Counted from the first letter of the stretch, positions 1 through 8,955 are shown. The stretch is 40,610 bases of DNA from CAYSRM01 sp964475205 (GCA_964475205.1 CAYYVQ010000018.1:1-40610), one strand, 5' to 3'. Notes: generated by a model not told the origin, from the letters alone. Translations and numbers: made by a program.

Positions 1-70
1 GGGCAAACCGGTTTTGGCCTGCAATGGCTGTGCTATGGAACGTTTATGCCGGAGGTGTGAGAAATGCGGG

Positions 71-874
71 TTATCCCGTGCTACCGAACCTGTAGCCTTC
101 GAGGTCGAGACTGACGTATTTTATGTTATCCACTTTTACGGCTTTCCCTACAGCGTCCCTGATGTCGGGTTGGAGCATTTTCCGCATTTCATCCTGATCC
201 GTTTCTATCCGGGCAATGTCACCATGAATACGAACCCTGACCTGGCTAAAGCCAAGTTCATGAAGCTTTTTTTCGATTCTGGCTACAAGCCGAAGCGACT
301 TGTGATCAAGTCGATGGCCGGTTGGAAAACGCGTTGCAACACATGACTGTGAAGGTTGATTCGCGGTCGGAAGCCCCATGTCCGAGGATAAATCCCGGAT
401 CTGGTTTTTGCCGATCCCGCAATCCGCAAGAGGCGTAATAACCCTTAAGGCCCTCACGGCATCCAGCCCCGGACGGTGCATGCCAAGGTCATCTGCATTT
501 GTGCCGTCGGCAACATGGCTGATATTGCGCCTGCCGGCTTCTTTCTTCACCAGTTCCAGGATTGCCATCTTGCAGTGATAGCAACGATCTGAGGCATTGC
601 CGGCAACAGCAGGCAGTTCCATCACATTAAAATGCAGGATCTCGTGCTCAATTCCTATGGTGCGCGCAATCTCTGACATCAGTTTCACTTCTTCTTCAGG
701 GACAAGAGGGGTTTTGACGCTCACTCCCAGAACCCTGTCGCCAAGAACCTCTCTCGCTACCGCCGCAAGAAATGTGCTGTCGACTCCTCCGGAAAACGCC
801 ACGGCAAGACTATCAAGTTGTTTAAGTTGCTTGCGCAAAAATTCCATTTTTCTGTTTTTTTTCATTGCTTCCAT
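71..874 (-). CDS. larE: ATP-dependent sacrificial sulfur transferase LarE
   Basis: PP-loop ATP pyrophosphatase-family protein of 267 aa, the usual LarE length. LarE adenylates and then thiolates the pyridinium carboxylates of the nickel-pincer nucleotide, the cofactor of lactate racemase LarA. Visible: PP-loop SGGVDST at residues 28-34, the RCYHCK motif at 97-102, and SQSCVATRFPTGH around 175-187, whose Cys178 aligns with the sacrificial cysteine (Cys176) of the Lactobacillus enzyme. The ATG at 874 follows a strong GGGAGGAG ribosome site about 6 nt upstream. Encoded in the cytoplasm, alone: no larA, larB or larC is in the window, so partners lie to the left or elsewhere. Many LarE homologues occur without LarA, so the acceptor could differ. 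Family assignment is firm; pathway role is inference. Confidence 0.9.
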   Translation of the reverse strand: MEAMKKNRKMEFLRKQLKQLDSLAVAFSGGVDSTFLAAVAREVLGDRVLGVSVKTPLVPEEEVKLMSEIARTIGIEHEILHFNVMELPAVAGNASDRCYHCKMAILELVKKEAGRRNISHVADGTNADDLGMHRPGLDAVRALRVITPLADCGIGKNQIRDLSSDMGLPTANQPSQSCVATRFPTGHRLDHKSLRLVARIEKKLHELGFSQVRVRIHGDIARIETDQDEMRKMLQPDIRDAVGKAVKVDNIKYVSLDLEGYRFGSTG

Positions 875-1011
875 TGCTCTCCTCCCTTTTCGCCCGGTCC
901 AGTTGTTTCCGCAAGGCTCCGATTTCGCTGGTCATAGCCCTGCCCTTGCTATATTTTGACTGACAATGATGTTTATATTTTCTACCAAAAATACATTTGG
1001 AGCAAGTAATC

Positions 1012-1998
1012 ATGCCTGATATATCGGTGGTAGTGCCTCTGTACAACGAAGAAGATAACGTTGAAATGCTCGCCGGAAAAATCACCGGCGTCTTCAAGGA
1101 TCTGCCGGGGACTTTCGAAGCAGTTCTCGTTGACGATGGCAGTGATGATTCCACCTGGGAAAAGATGATTTCAGTCGCGGCCGATAATCCGGATTTCATA
1201 CTCGTGCGATTGCGGAGAAATTTCGGGCAGACGGCCGCGCTGAGCGCTGGCTTTCGCCATTCAAAAGGCCGTATTGTTGTCACCATGGACGGAGACCTGC
1301 AAAACGATCCCGAAGACATACCCGCCCTTCTCAAGAAGCTTGATGAAGGATATGACGTAGTAAACGGCTGGCGTAAAGACCGGAAAGAACCTTTTCTCAG
1401 CCGCCGGCTGCCGTCCATGATCGCCAGCGCCATAATCAACAAGGTCAGCGGCCTTAGACTGCATGACCACGGTTGCACATTACGGGCCTACAGGCGTGAA
1501 ATCGTGCAAAACCTATCGCTGTATGGGGAAATGCATCGGTTTATCCCTTCTCTGGCAAGCTGGGTGGGCGGCCGAATATGCGAGATACCGGTCAGACACA
1601 GCCCGCGCCGATTCGGAAAATCAAAATACGGCATCTCCCGCACCTTTCGCGTAATGCTCGACTTGATGACCTTGAAGTTCCTGCTGAGCTACAGCTCCCA
1701 CCCGATCCAGGTTTTCGGCAAACTAGGGATGGTCTTTGGAGCGGCGGGCCTTGTCATTCTGGGTTTCATGCTTGGAGGCCATCTATCTTACCTGCTATTC
1801 TCAACAGAATTTGCTTCGGCCCTGGTCAAAAGACCGTTCTGGGTCATAACCTCGTTTATGCTCATCCTTTTCTGTATTCAATTCATCAGCATGGGACTAT
1901 TGGCTGAACTGCAAATCCGGACGTACCATGAATCCCAGGACAAACCAATATACGTTGTAAAAGAAGTCCTGGATAAATCAAACCGCAAGAGTTCCTGA
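1012..1998 (+). CDS. GT2 polyprenyl-phosphate glycosyltransferase (GtrB/DPMS-like)
   Basis: Membrane-bound family 2 glycosyltransferase of 328 aa that likely transfers a sugar from a nucleotide donor to undecaprenyl phosphate. Seen: N-terminal ISVVVPLYNEEDNV, nucleotide-site DDGSDDST at about 41-48, DxD-type motif DGDLQNDP at 93-100, the FGKSKYG loop near 201-207, and two C-terminal membrane segments at about 236-263 and 276-300, which is the classical GtrB/ArnC/DPMS layout. An upstream in-frame TTG at 997 exists, but GGAG at 999-1002 lies 9 nt before the ATG at 1012 and the family N-terminus begins there, so 1012 is chosen. Sits head of a plus-strand run with the CPBP protease and mtnA. The transferred sugar cannot be told from sequence. 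Confidence 0.88.
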   Translation: MPDISVVVPLYNEEDNVEMLAGKITGVFKDLPGTFEAVLVDDGSDDSTWEKMISVAADNPDFILVRLRRNFGQTAALSAGFRHSKGRIVVTMDGDLQNDPEDIPALLKKLDEGYDVVNGWRKDRKEPFLSRRLPSMIASAIINKVSGLRLHDHGCTLRAYRREIVQNLSLYGEMHRFIPSLASWVGGRICEIPVRHSPRRFGKSKYGISRTFRVMLDLMTLKFLLSYSSHPIQVFGKLGMVFGAAGLVILGFMLGGHLSYLLFSTEFASALVKRPFWVITSFMLILFCIQFISMGLLAELQIRTYHESQDKPIYVVKEVLDKSNRKSS

Positions 1999-2056
1999 CC
2001 GATTCTGTGATGCGAAACTCTTTAAGCTGCGCTTTAACTGATAGGGACTTGATAAG

Positions 2057-2950
2057 ATGTTTCTAATTGCAAACGCTGAAACCTATGGAGCAATCCAAAT
2101 CTTCAAGAATATTCTACCGCTCATGGGACTTTCCCTGTTTGTTGCAGGCCTGGCAACGGATGCAGCCCTGATATACAAGGCCGCAGTAAACCGGGGCTGG
2201 ATGAGAAAAGGCGGAGAAAAGCTGCGGCGAAAACCATGGACGCCCCGCATATCGGTTGAAATCATACTCTGGATTATTCTGGCATGGTCGATCGTGGGGG
2301 TTCTTACACCGGAAAGCGCTAATCAGGCTGTCGATCCAGACAATATTGACGGTCTCAGTTTCGTTTTGCATACGCTTGTTCTACCCGTTGTTCTGCTTGG
2401 CATGACAGCATGGAAGATCAAATCCATAGGGGTCACGTGGCAGCAATCTTTCGGTTTCAGGAATCAAGGTTTTTTATCCTGTTTAAAAAAAAGCGTTGCG
2501 GCCTACCTGGCAGCTATACCTCCAGCTTCGGTAGCAGGATACATCATTCTGCACTGGCTCAACACGCTCGGGTATGAAATCGAACTTCAACAGACAGTTC
2601 GGTACCTCAGTAGACCGGGCAACCAGATGTGGTTTAACATGTACATGGCCTTCCTCGCAATAATCCTGGCTCCAGTGGCAGAGGAAATTCTCTTCCGCGG
2701 AATAATATTGCCTTCGGTACTGAAACACTGCAGAACCTGGCTGGGCGTAATCTTTGTTTCCCTGCTTTTTGCCGCAATTCATGGCCAGGCTCATTTTGCT
2801 GCACCGCTTTTTGTCATGGGCATGGCCTTTGCCCTTTCATATATTGCGACAGGGTCGCTTGTAACGCCTATAATTGTCCATTCACTGTTCAACTTAGTCA
2901 CAGTTCTCAATGTGCTGATCAGGCATGATCTTCCGGAGATTGGTCTATGA
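2057..2950 (+). CDS. CPBP family intramembrane metalloprotease (Abi/CAAX-type)
   Basis: Polytopic membrane protein of 297 aa with the three signature elements of the CPBP (PF02517) family: EEILFRG with Glu209, Glu210 and Arg214; a second-helix FAAIH ending at His242; and HSLFN with His275 and Asn279. These residues form the metal site of glutamic-type intramembrane proteases such as Rce1. Several hydrophobic segments flank them (for example about 14-40, 66-84, 101-120, 146-170). The ATG at 2057 is preceded by AGGGA about 9 nt upstream. Located 58 bp after the glycosyltransferase and 38 bp before mtnA, probably co-transcribed. Substrate unknown; bacterial members are linked to prenylated-peptide processing, bacteriocin immunity or sigma-factor control. 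Confidence 0.85.
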   Translation: MFLIANAETYGAIQIFKNILPLMGLSLFVAGLATDAALIYKAAVNRGWMRKGGEKLRRKPWTPRISVEIILWIILAWSIVGVLTPESANQAVDPDNIDGLSFVLHTLVLPVVLLGMTAWKIKSIGVTWQQSFGFRNQGFLSCLKKSVAAYLAAIPPASVAGYIILHWLNTLGYEIELQQTVRYLSRPGNQMWFNMYMAFLAIILAPVAEEILFRGIILPSVLKHCRTWLGVIFVSLLFAAIHGQAHFAAPLFVMGMAFALSYIATGSLVTPIIVHSLFNLVTVLNVLIRHDLPEIGL

Positions 2951-2988
2951 AACGGATTTTTTCCCAATGAAGCAAATGGAGGTAAAAC

Positions 2989-4056
2989 GTGAATAAAGTA
3001 ATACGATCGGTTGTATGGGTCCAGGATACCGAAAACGGAGCCATGCCCGGACACCTAAAGATCCTGGATCAGCGGAAACTGCCATCCACCATAGTTTATA
3101 TTGAAACTACTGATCTTGAAACCGTGTGGCTTGCAATCCGGAACCTGAGCGTGAGGGGAGCCCCCGCTATCGGGATCGCCGCAGCCATGGGAGTGGCATG
3201 CAGCATACAGAATCTAGAGGGAACATCTGCGGATATAGTCGCCGCTGTTGAAGAAAATGCCCGGTACCTTGCGACTTCACGCCCAACTGCGGTTAACCTT
3301 TTCTGGGCGCTCGAACGAATCAACGATGTCGCTTTTTCCAACCAGGACCTTCCGCCCACGGAACTGAAAAAAACACTGGTGGACGAAGCAGTTGCCATCC
3401 GTGAAGAAGATGCGGCCATGTGCCTCGCTATCGGCCGCCACGGGGCGGACCTGCTCCCTGATCCATGCTGCATTTTAACCCATTGCAATGCGGGCGGCCT
3501 GGCTACCGCCGAATTCGGCACCGCCCTGGCGCCGGTCTATACAGCAGCCGATCAAGGCAGACGGGTTTGCGTGTTTGCCGATGAGACGCGTCCCCTGCTC
3601 CAGGGCGCCAGGCTTACAGCATGGGAACTGGTAAATGCCGGAATAGATACTACCCTGATCTGCGACAGCGCAGCGGCACAGGTGATGAAAGAGGGAAGAA
3701 TTGACGCTGTGCTTGTCGGCGCGGACAGAATAGCTGCAAACGGCGACACCGCGAATAAAATCGGGACTTACTCGCTTGGAGTAATAGCCGCAGCGCACAA
3801 AATACCTTTTTACGTCCTTGCCCCCACATCGACCGTAGATATCAAGGCTTCTTCAGGCAGCGACATTCCAATAGAACAAAGGAACTCAAAGGAAATAACT
3901 CACAGCTTCGGCATGCAACTTGCGCCTGAAGGCGTCAAAACATATGCGCCTGCTTTCGACGTCACACCCGCCAGGCTGATAACCGCGATTGTCACCGAAA
4001 AAGGCACAGCCCGTCCGGACTTCAATGATTCATTGCCCCGGCTCATGGAAGCCTGA
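2989..4056 (+). CDS. mtnA: S-methyl-5-thioribose-1-phosphate isomerase
   Basis: Cytoplasmic isomerase of the methionine salvage pathway converting methylthioribose-1-phosphate to methylthioribulose-1-phosphate; 355 aa, full length. Seen: LDQRKLP near 26-32, RGAPAIG at 56-62, the catalytic cysteine in THCNAGGLAT (Cys166) and the catalytic aspartate in GADRIAANGDTANKIGT (Asp246). This pattern separates MtnA from the related eIF2B and ribose-1,5-bisphosphate isomerase proteins. Start is GTG at 2989 with GGAGG six nt upstream. No other methionine-salvage gene (mtnB, mtnD, mtnK, MTA phosphorylase) is in the window. Ends convergently with the kinase gene, 35 bp apart. Confidence 0.95.
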   Translation: MNKVIRSVVWVQDTENGAMPGHLKILDQRKLPSTIVYIETTDLETVWLAIRNLSVRGAPAIGIAAAMGVACSIQNLEGTSADIVAAVEENARYLATSRPTAVNLFWALERINDVAFSNQDLPPTELKKTLVDEAVAIREEDAAMCLAIGRHGADLLPDPCCILTHCNAGGLATAEFGTALAPVYTAADQGRRVCVFADETRPLLQGARLTAWELVNAGIDTTLICDSAAAQVMKEGRIDAVLVGADRIAANGDTANKIGTYSLGVIAAAHKIPFYVLAPTSTVDIKASSGSDIPIEQRNSKEITHSFGMQLAPEGVKTYAPAFDVTPARLITAIVTEKGTARPDFNDSLPRLMEA

Positions 4057-4091
4057 AAAAAATAGCACATACCCCGAACCCCATAGACCGA

Positions 4092-7000
4092 CTACTTCTG
4101 CGGCGGCACAAGCTGGGGTGCTATTGGCATATTCTCGACGATGTGGAATTGATTGACCCTTTTCAAATTTGGCAAAGCGCTCAGAAAACCCACCGCCTCA
4201 CGCGGTTTATCCATAGAAATCAGCTTGATAGGCGCTCCTTTAAGAGCAGAAAAATCGCGTGTCCTGATCCCGCGGCAGCGGAAATCCACAAGGGGCATGC
4301 CTTTCAACGGATTCAAATCAGAAACATTAGTATGGCTTATATCAAGCCTGCTTATCTTTTTGCCTTCCAGGGGGTCCAGCTCCCTGACCTTCGTTCCACT
4401 GATATTCAGGCGATCCAGAGGAACATTTTTGAGATCCGAAAGATCACGAATCCTTCCGCCGCTTACATCAAGATTCTTTACCGGCATGGTCTTCAGGGGC
4501 GAAAAGTCCTTTACCAGGGTTTTTGATATATCAAGTCTCCGCAAGCGCAGATTAGAGATCGGCGAAAGATCCACCACGCTGGTATTATTCAGCACAAGCT
4601 CAGTTAATGGCATCCCTGACAGGAATGCAACGTCACGCACCTGGGTCCCGCTAAGGTCCAGGTAGCTCAAAGGCATCTCGCCAATGTTTGAAAAGTCGTA
4701 TACCCGGGTTCCTCTAAGTTCCAGGCGAGAGAGCGGCATTCCCTCAATAAAAGATACATCTTTGACCTGCGTGTTGTTCAATTTCAGATCTCGTAAAGGT
4801 TGATCTTCTATAGCCGAAAAATCGTATACCCGGGTGGCGCTCAGATCCAGCATGGACAATTTCAAACCGGAAAGGGAGGAAACCTGTCTTACAGCAGTTC
4901 TAGCAAGCGTCAGGCGTTCGAGTGGAAGATTCTCCAAAGGAGTAATATCAGCTACAGGGAAGCCTATTACCCGCAATTCTCTAAGATTTGCCATGTATTT
5001 AACAGGCCCAATGTCGCGTAGCTTGCCCTTTCCGTGGTATGACTCGCAGAACAGCCTCTCAAGTTCAGTAAAAGCCGCCAGCGGATAGATATCCTCAAGC
5101 GCAGGGGAACGGATGGTGACATGGCGGACGCTCGCACCCTCGTTTATCCTTACCGAATTCTCGTCCAGCTCGCGATTCCGCTCAAGCAATAATGCAATTA
5201 CTGCGTCGCGGTCATTCTCGATGCGTTTAAGATCGTCTGGAAGAGATACTCCGAGCCCGGCTTCATTCCCGCTGCCCGAGCGAGGCGAAAGGTTCTCAAG
5301 CGCGTCCAGCACACCTTCAGCTTCCGAAGCAAAATCAGTGTCTCCGTATCTCTCCCTGTAGGATGAAACCTTTTTTTTGACTGATTCAAGCTGTCCGGCG
5401 TCAACATCGACCGAACTTATCCTCTGGGTCCAGACTGAAGAATCGAACTCCGCCGGAAAAAACCCGATGGATCCAACAAGCATAAAAAGCGCCTTTTCAG
5501 CCTCCGAATCCCTTATTCCGCCGGCCAACCGGTCGACATTGGCCAACAGTTTTTCCGATAGAAGAGGATGAACCAGTTGAAAAAAACGCCGCGCATGCTC
5601 AAAACTTCCCATCCTCAAAGCCATAATGCCCTTCACAAGGCAAACGGGAGGTTCGTCCGACTGGCCCATTCTGTTGACCTTCTCCATTATAGAAAGATCC
5701 TCAATGCCGAATGAAATTCGCCTGCTTGCGCCCGCATCAAGACGCTGACGACAGTAAACTTTGTCATCGGCAACCTTGAGGATCAGAACATTGGCATTTC
5801 CTTCTTTTAGACTTACGCTTATGGTCTTCCCTTGCTGCCTGATGAATGAATCAAGAATTCTATTGTCCATTTTCAAAGCTTCATCAAAGATCCGCTGCAC
5901 TTCTGTCAGCCGCTCTTCGTATTGGTCAAGGTTCTCCTTCTCTATCCCCTCATCCAATGCTGCGGCAGCGGCTTCAAGCCCTTCATTTGCAACTTCAGCA
6001 GCCGCCTGCTTGAGCAAAGTGTGCGCCATTGCAACCTTTTTCTCTCTTATTCTCTTTTGGTGTTCAAGCAGAGCCCCGGCCTTTTCCTTAAGTTTGTGAG
6101 CTTTGGCAAGACGCATTTTTTTTGTCTCATCTGCATACTCCCCGCTGTATTGCGTGTAGACCGACGCAGCCTCATTATAAGAGCGCTTCTGTACATATTT
6201 CTCTGCCGCCTCGTCAAGGCGCCCCATAACAGCCCTGATTTTCCTGCTTTGTTTCTCCGCAAGATCCCTTATTCTGTCTTCGGCCATCAGGGCATACTTT
6301 GTGCCCCTGGTCTGCTCCACAACTTTCTGGTACTTTCTGATTGCCTCGTCAATCTCGCCGGGATGCTCTCGCGCCCATTTATCGACAAATTCAAGAATCT
6401 CCCGTTCATTCTTTTCTGTATCTTCGGTTGCGCCACCCGGGAGAGTTGCAGGAGTAACCATTCGTTGTCTCTTAACAGGCGGGCGGCGGCGGCGGACCTT
6501 GGCGCTGTTCTGCATGCTGATCAGTATTACCCCAAGCACAACAATGGCCGCAAGCCCGGCCCCTATAATGATCCTGGGCACAATCGATGGTTCAGCCTCG
6601 GGCCGGTCAATGTACATTGATCTTGCCTGTTGGAGTTTTTTCCTTGCAGGGCTTCTCTCAAGAGTACTTTGCCTTTCCGGGGGATACGGCGCGACAGGCC
6701 CATGTCCACGCTTGACGCGAGCTATGTCCTTTTTGACAGCCTGCCAGTCCTTATGGCGTCCTGACCGGTTTTTCGCAAGAAGCTTTTCTACGAACCAGCA
6801 CAACCCGTGAGACACAGATGGATTCTCTTCAATAATATCACTGACAGATCCGCTTTCCTGGAGTTCGATAACCCGGTCTTCTTTCTCGCCGTCAAAAAGG
6901 AGTTTTCCGGTCAGAAGATAGTAGAGCATCGCTCCCAGCGAATACATGTCCGCCCTGCAATCAATATCCGCTTCCCCTCTGCACTGCTCCGGCGACATGA

Positions 7001-7526
7001 ACGCCGGTGTTCCCATGATTTCTTCTGAAACCTCCCCGGCTTTAACCGCGCTGATGCTTCGGGCCAGACCAAGATCCGCAACCTTCACCGTTCCATCGGA
7101 ATCAACCATCACGTTGTCAGGCTTAATATCACAGTGCACAATACGTTCGGTGTCCCATGCATACTCAAGCGCATCGGCCACACACTCGGCAACAAGCAAA
7201 ACTTCCTTCTCATGAAGCCTGCCTTTCCTTCGCACCCAGTCGCCGACCGTATAGCCGGCTATGTATTCCATCACAAAATAGTAGTTGCCGGCCTGCGCGC
7301 TTGCGTCATAAACCTGTACAATACCGGGATGCTTGAGCTTTGCAGCCGCCTGTGCCTCGGACTGAAACTGATTAATGCCCGAAGAATCAGCCGCAAACTT
7401 CGAAGAAAGGATTTTAATAGCGACAGTACGGTCCAGCGAGATCTGCCTTGCCTTCCAAACGGTGGCCATACCTCCCTGGCCGAGTTTCTCGATTATTTCA
7501 AACCCGGGTATGTTAAGTTCCGACAC
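4092..7526 (-). CDS. Membrane Ser/Thr protein kinase with C-terminal leucine-rich repeats
   Basis: Hanks-type (Pkn2/PknB-like) kinase of 1144 aa. Kinase domain about 8-270: glycine loop GQGGMATV 16-23, ATP lysine Lys38, catalytic loop HCDIKPDN 131-138, ADLGLAR in place of DFG at 150-156, and GTPAFMSPE at 172-180. The Arg of HRD is Cys132, so it is a non-RD kinase, suggesting no activation-loop arginine switch. One membrane segment (about 317-338) is followed by Arg-rich SAKVRRRRPP; a charged, coiled-coil-like stalk spans about 370-560; about 21-residue repeats of the form PLxxLxLxxTxVxDxSxL fill about 860-1120. The GTG start at 7526 directly abuts the TGA of the upstream zinc-motif gene (TGAGTG) with GGGAGGAAG before it, so translation is coupled. 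Predicted cytoplasmic kinase and external LRR sensor. Confidence 0.92.
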   Translation of the reverse strand: MSELNIPGFEIIEKLGQGGMATVWKARQISLDRTVAIKILSSKFAADSSGINQFQSEAQAAAKLKHPGIVQVYDASAQAGNYYFVMEYIAGYTVGDWVRRKGRLHEKEVLLVAECVADALEYAWDTERIVHCDIKPDNVMVDSDGTVKVADLGLARSISAVKAGEVSEEIMGTPAFMSPEQCRGEADIDCRADMYSLGAMLYYLLTGKLLFDGEKEDRVIELQESGSVSDIIEENPSVSHGLCWFVEKLLAKNRSGRHKDWQAVKKDIARVKRGHGPVAPYPPERQSTLERSPARKKLQQARSMYIDRPEAEPSIVPRIIIGAGLAAIVVLGVILISMQNSAKVRRRRPPVKRQRMVTPATLPGGATEDTEKNEREILEFVDKWAREHPGEIDEAIRKYQKVVEQTRGTKYALMAEDRIRDLAEKQSRKIRAVMGRLDEAAEKYVQKRSYNEAASVYTQYSGEYADETKKMRLAKAHKLKEKAGALLEHQKRIREKKVAMAHTLLKQAAAEVANEGLEAAAAALDEGIEKENLDQYEERLTEVQRIFDEALKMDNRILDSFIRQQGKTISVSLKEGNANVLILKVADDKVYCRQRLDAGASRRISFGIEDLSIMEKVNRMGQSDEPPVCLVKGIMALRMGSFEHARRFFQLVHPLLSEKLLANVDRLAGGIRDSEAEKALFMLVGSIGFFPAEFDSSVWTQRISSVDVDAGQLESVKKKVSSYRERYGDTDFASEAEGVLDALENLSPRSGSGNEAGLGVSLPDDLKRIENDRDAVIALLLERNRELDENSVRINEGASVRHVTIRSPALEDIYPLAAFTELERLFCESYHGKGKLRDIGPVKYMANLRELRVIGFPVADITPLENLPLERLTLARTAVRQVSSLSGLKLSMLDLSATRVYDFSAIEDQPLRDLKLNNTQVKDVSFIEGMPLSRLELRGTRVYDFSNIGEMPLSYLDLSGTQVRDVAFLSGMPLTELVLNNTSVVDLSPISNLRLRRLDISKTLVKDFSPLKTMPVKNLDVSGGRIRDLSDLKNVPLDRLNISGTKVRELDPLEGKKISRLDISHTNVSDLNPLKGMPLVDFRCRGIRTRDFSALKGAPIKLISMDKPREAVGFLSALPNLKRVNQFHIVENMPIAPQLVPPQK

Positions 7527-8657
7527 TCACTTCCTCCCGTACCCGTTGCATGGGGGACATTCGATTTTGCCTTCGCCGCCGCACTCCGGACAGGTTTCTC
7601 CGTCGTACTTCCCGGTTCCATCGCACTTGCCGCAGTCGGCTAGCCCCGTGCCGTCGCAGCTTTTGCAGCGAGGTGTTTTTCCAGTTCCCCGGCAGCGTTC
7701 GCAAATAACGCTCCCTTTTCCTCTGCAATCAGAGCACTTCTCGAATCCCAACCCTCTGCAATTCGGACAGCGAGACCGAGTACGGGCGCCGGAGCCCAGC
7801 TTGTTGGAGCGCTTATTCTCAACATAACCGTTTTTACAGTCCGGATTGCTGCAATGAACATATCCTCTTCCTCTGCAACTCGAACATTGCAGTAATCCAG
7901 CGCCCCCGCACTCCTCGCACGGCTCAGGCCACAACTGCTTCAATTTAACTTTTTCTTCAACAGACAAGGAGTTTCCCACAGCTTGCGGAACCCAGACTTT
8001 CCCGACATGAACCCGTCTGCTGTGCTGCTGATGACTTTCGAAGACAGACAGCGCCCTGCCTTTCATGTACTTGAGGTCGTCTGACGAACGGAAAAGCCTG
8101 ATTTGTCCATCCCCGCCACAGTATGAACATGGTTTTGTGGTAGACGCCTTTATTGAACTTCCCGACAGGGACAGGCCGGTTACAACGCGCTTTCCTGAAC
8201 CGTTGCACACGAAACAGGAAGCCTCGGTAAACTTTATACTGCCCTCACAGATCTCAATGGCGGCAACAAATTTCTTCCGGCGTTCAACACGCCCAGTCAG
8301 AGAGCTCAGAGTATTCAATGCCATTGCATTCCGGCAGAAAAGCTCTGCGAGAAAAGGGTTTTCCTTCTCGAAATAGCGTCTGCCAAGCTTGAAATCCTCA
8401 GTCAAAGCCGAATATATTTTATCCTCATATCCTGCTCCGTCTGACTGCTCACTGGACACAAACATTTTCTTGGTCTGGTCTGCTCTTTCTTCATACTCTA
8501 CAGAGGGCAATTCTGCTCCACAATGTGAACATTTCTCCTTTGTGTCAGGCATCTCCCAGCCGCACTGCGGGCAGATCACGTAACCCGCCAAACCCGTTAA
8601 ACAAACCGAGGCAAATGTGGCAATTGTAAGAAAAAAACGTTTATATGCTGCTTTCAA
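7527..8657 (-). CDS. Signal-bearing protein with zinc ribbon and many DnaJ-type CxxCxGxG motifs
   Basis: Protein of 376 aa lacking a J domain. N-terminus is hydrophobic (about 8-24, FFLTIATFASVCLTGLAG), then a zinc ribbon CPQC...CSHC at 29-46. A mixed helical stretch (60-140) includes ENPFLAELFCRNAMAL, possibly TPR-like. CxxCxGxG motifs recur at about 148, 177, 247, 258, 297, 308, 319, 331, 342, 356 and 367, roughly eleven against the four in DnaJ. DnaJ motifs bind zinc and unfolded or disulfide-bearing clients; the role here is unknown. First gene of the pair with the kinase, divergent from the Tad operon. Start uncertain: TTG at 8657 is the best in-frame start, with an AGAGG-like site rather far upstream (about 13 nt). 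Confidence 0.75.
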   Translation of the reverse strand: MKAAYKRFFLTIATFASVCLTGLAGYVICPQCGWEMPDTKEKCSHCGAELPSVEYEERADQTKKMFVSSEQSDGAGYEDKIYSALTEDFKLGRRYFEKENPFLAELFCRNAMALNTLSSLTGRVERRKKFVAAIEICEGSIKFTEASCFVCNGSGKRVVTGLSLSGSSIKASTTKPCSYCGGDGQIRLFRSSDDLKYMKGRALSVFESHQQHSRRVHVGKVWVPQAVGNSLSVEEKVKLKQLWPEPCEECGGAGLLQCSSCRGRGYVHCSNPDCKNGYVENKRSNKLGSGARTRSRCPNCRGLGFEKCSDCRGKGSVICERCRGTGKTPRCKSCDGTGLADCGKCDGTGKYDGETCPECGGEGKIECPPCNGYGRK

Positions 8658-8748
8658 AATGCTTTTCGCCGCCTCTCCCCTGATACAGAAATATATGCCC
8701 TGAATTATAAACCTTTTTTTTTCAGGGTCAAGACGGTATGATCAGTGT
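8658..8748. promoter_or_regulatory. Divergent control region between kinase pair and Tad operon
   Basis: The 91 bp between the divergent starts at 8657 (minus) and 8749 (plus) must carry promoters for both the zinc-motif/kinase pair and the first Tad pilin gene. It holds an AT-rich stretch with a run of eight T (8713-8722 area). I see no convincing -35/-10 pair, so only the divergent layout supports the call. Confidence 0.4.
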
Positions 8749-8955
8749 ATGAAAAAGGAATCACAATTTTCCATTTTTCCATCATGCCCGGCAAATCAAT
8801 CGTCTAAGAGAACTAAATCGGGGCAGACTATGGTGGAGTATGTTATCATCGCCGCAATAATGGTTCTGAGTCTCACCATAATGGCACTTTTTATGTATGC
8901 GTTCAAGGAACATGGCGCCAGGGTGCTGGACCTGGTATCCAGCGAATATCCGTAA
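8749..8955 (+). CDS. Flp-type (type IVb) pilin-like protein, first copy
   Basis: Small 68-aa protein with a class-III-like prepilin site: SG|QTMVEYVIIAA, cleavage after Gly25, Glu at +5 and Tyr at +6 as in Flp pilins, followed directly by a hydrophobic helix (about 31-51). The leader (24 aa, charged KRTK before the site) is longer than that of the second copy, and the ribosome site before the ATG at 8749 is weak, suggesting a minor or pseudo-pilin. Mature protein would be about 43 aa. First gene of the Tad locus, 91 bp downstream of the next copy's ribosome region. Needs a prepilin peptidase not encoded in the window. Confidence 0.75.
   Translation: MKKESQFSIFPSCPANQSSKRTKSGQTMVEYVIIAAIMVLSLTIMALFMYAFKEHGARVLDLVSSEYP

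Noticed and set aside
1..70. Sequence left of larE
   Set aside because: Too short to assign; no start, stop or hairpin of note.
822..1478. 218-codon minus-strand frame over the glycosyltransferase start
   Set aside because: Mostly antisense to the GT2 gene; only its last 37 codons are considered, as a low-interest leader.
2989..4056. Eukaryote-like eIF2B or ribose-1,5-bisphosphate isomerase instead of MtnA
   Set aside because: MtnA-specific Cys166 and Asp246 motif contexts are present and length is right.
5922..6620. 232-codon plus-strand frame inside the kinase gene
   Set aside because: Antisense shadow of the well-supported kinase; no ribosome site, composition odd (Leu/Ser/Phe-rich).
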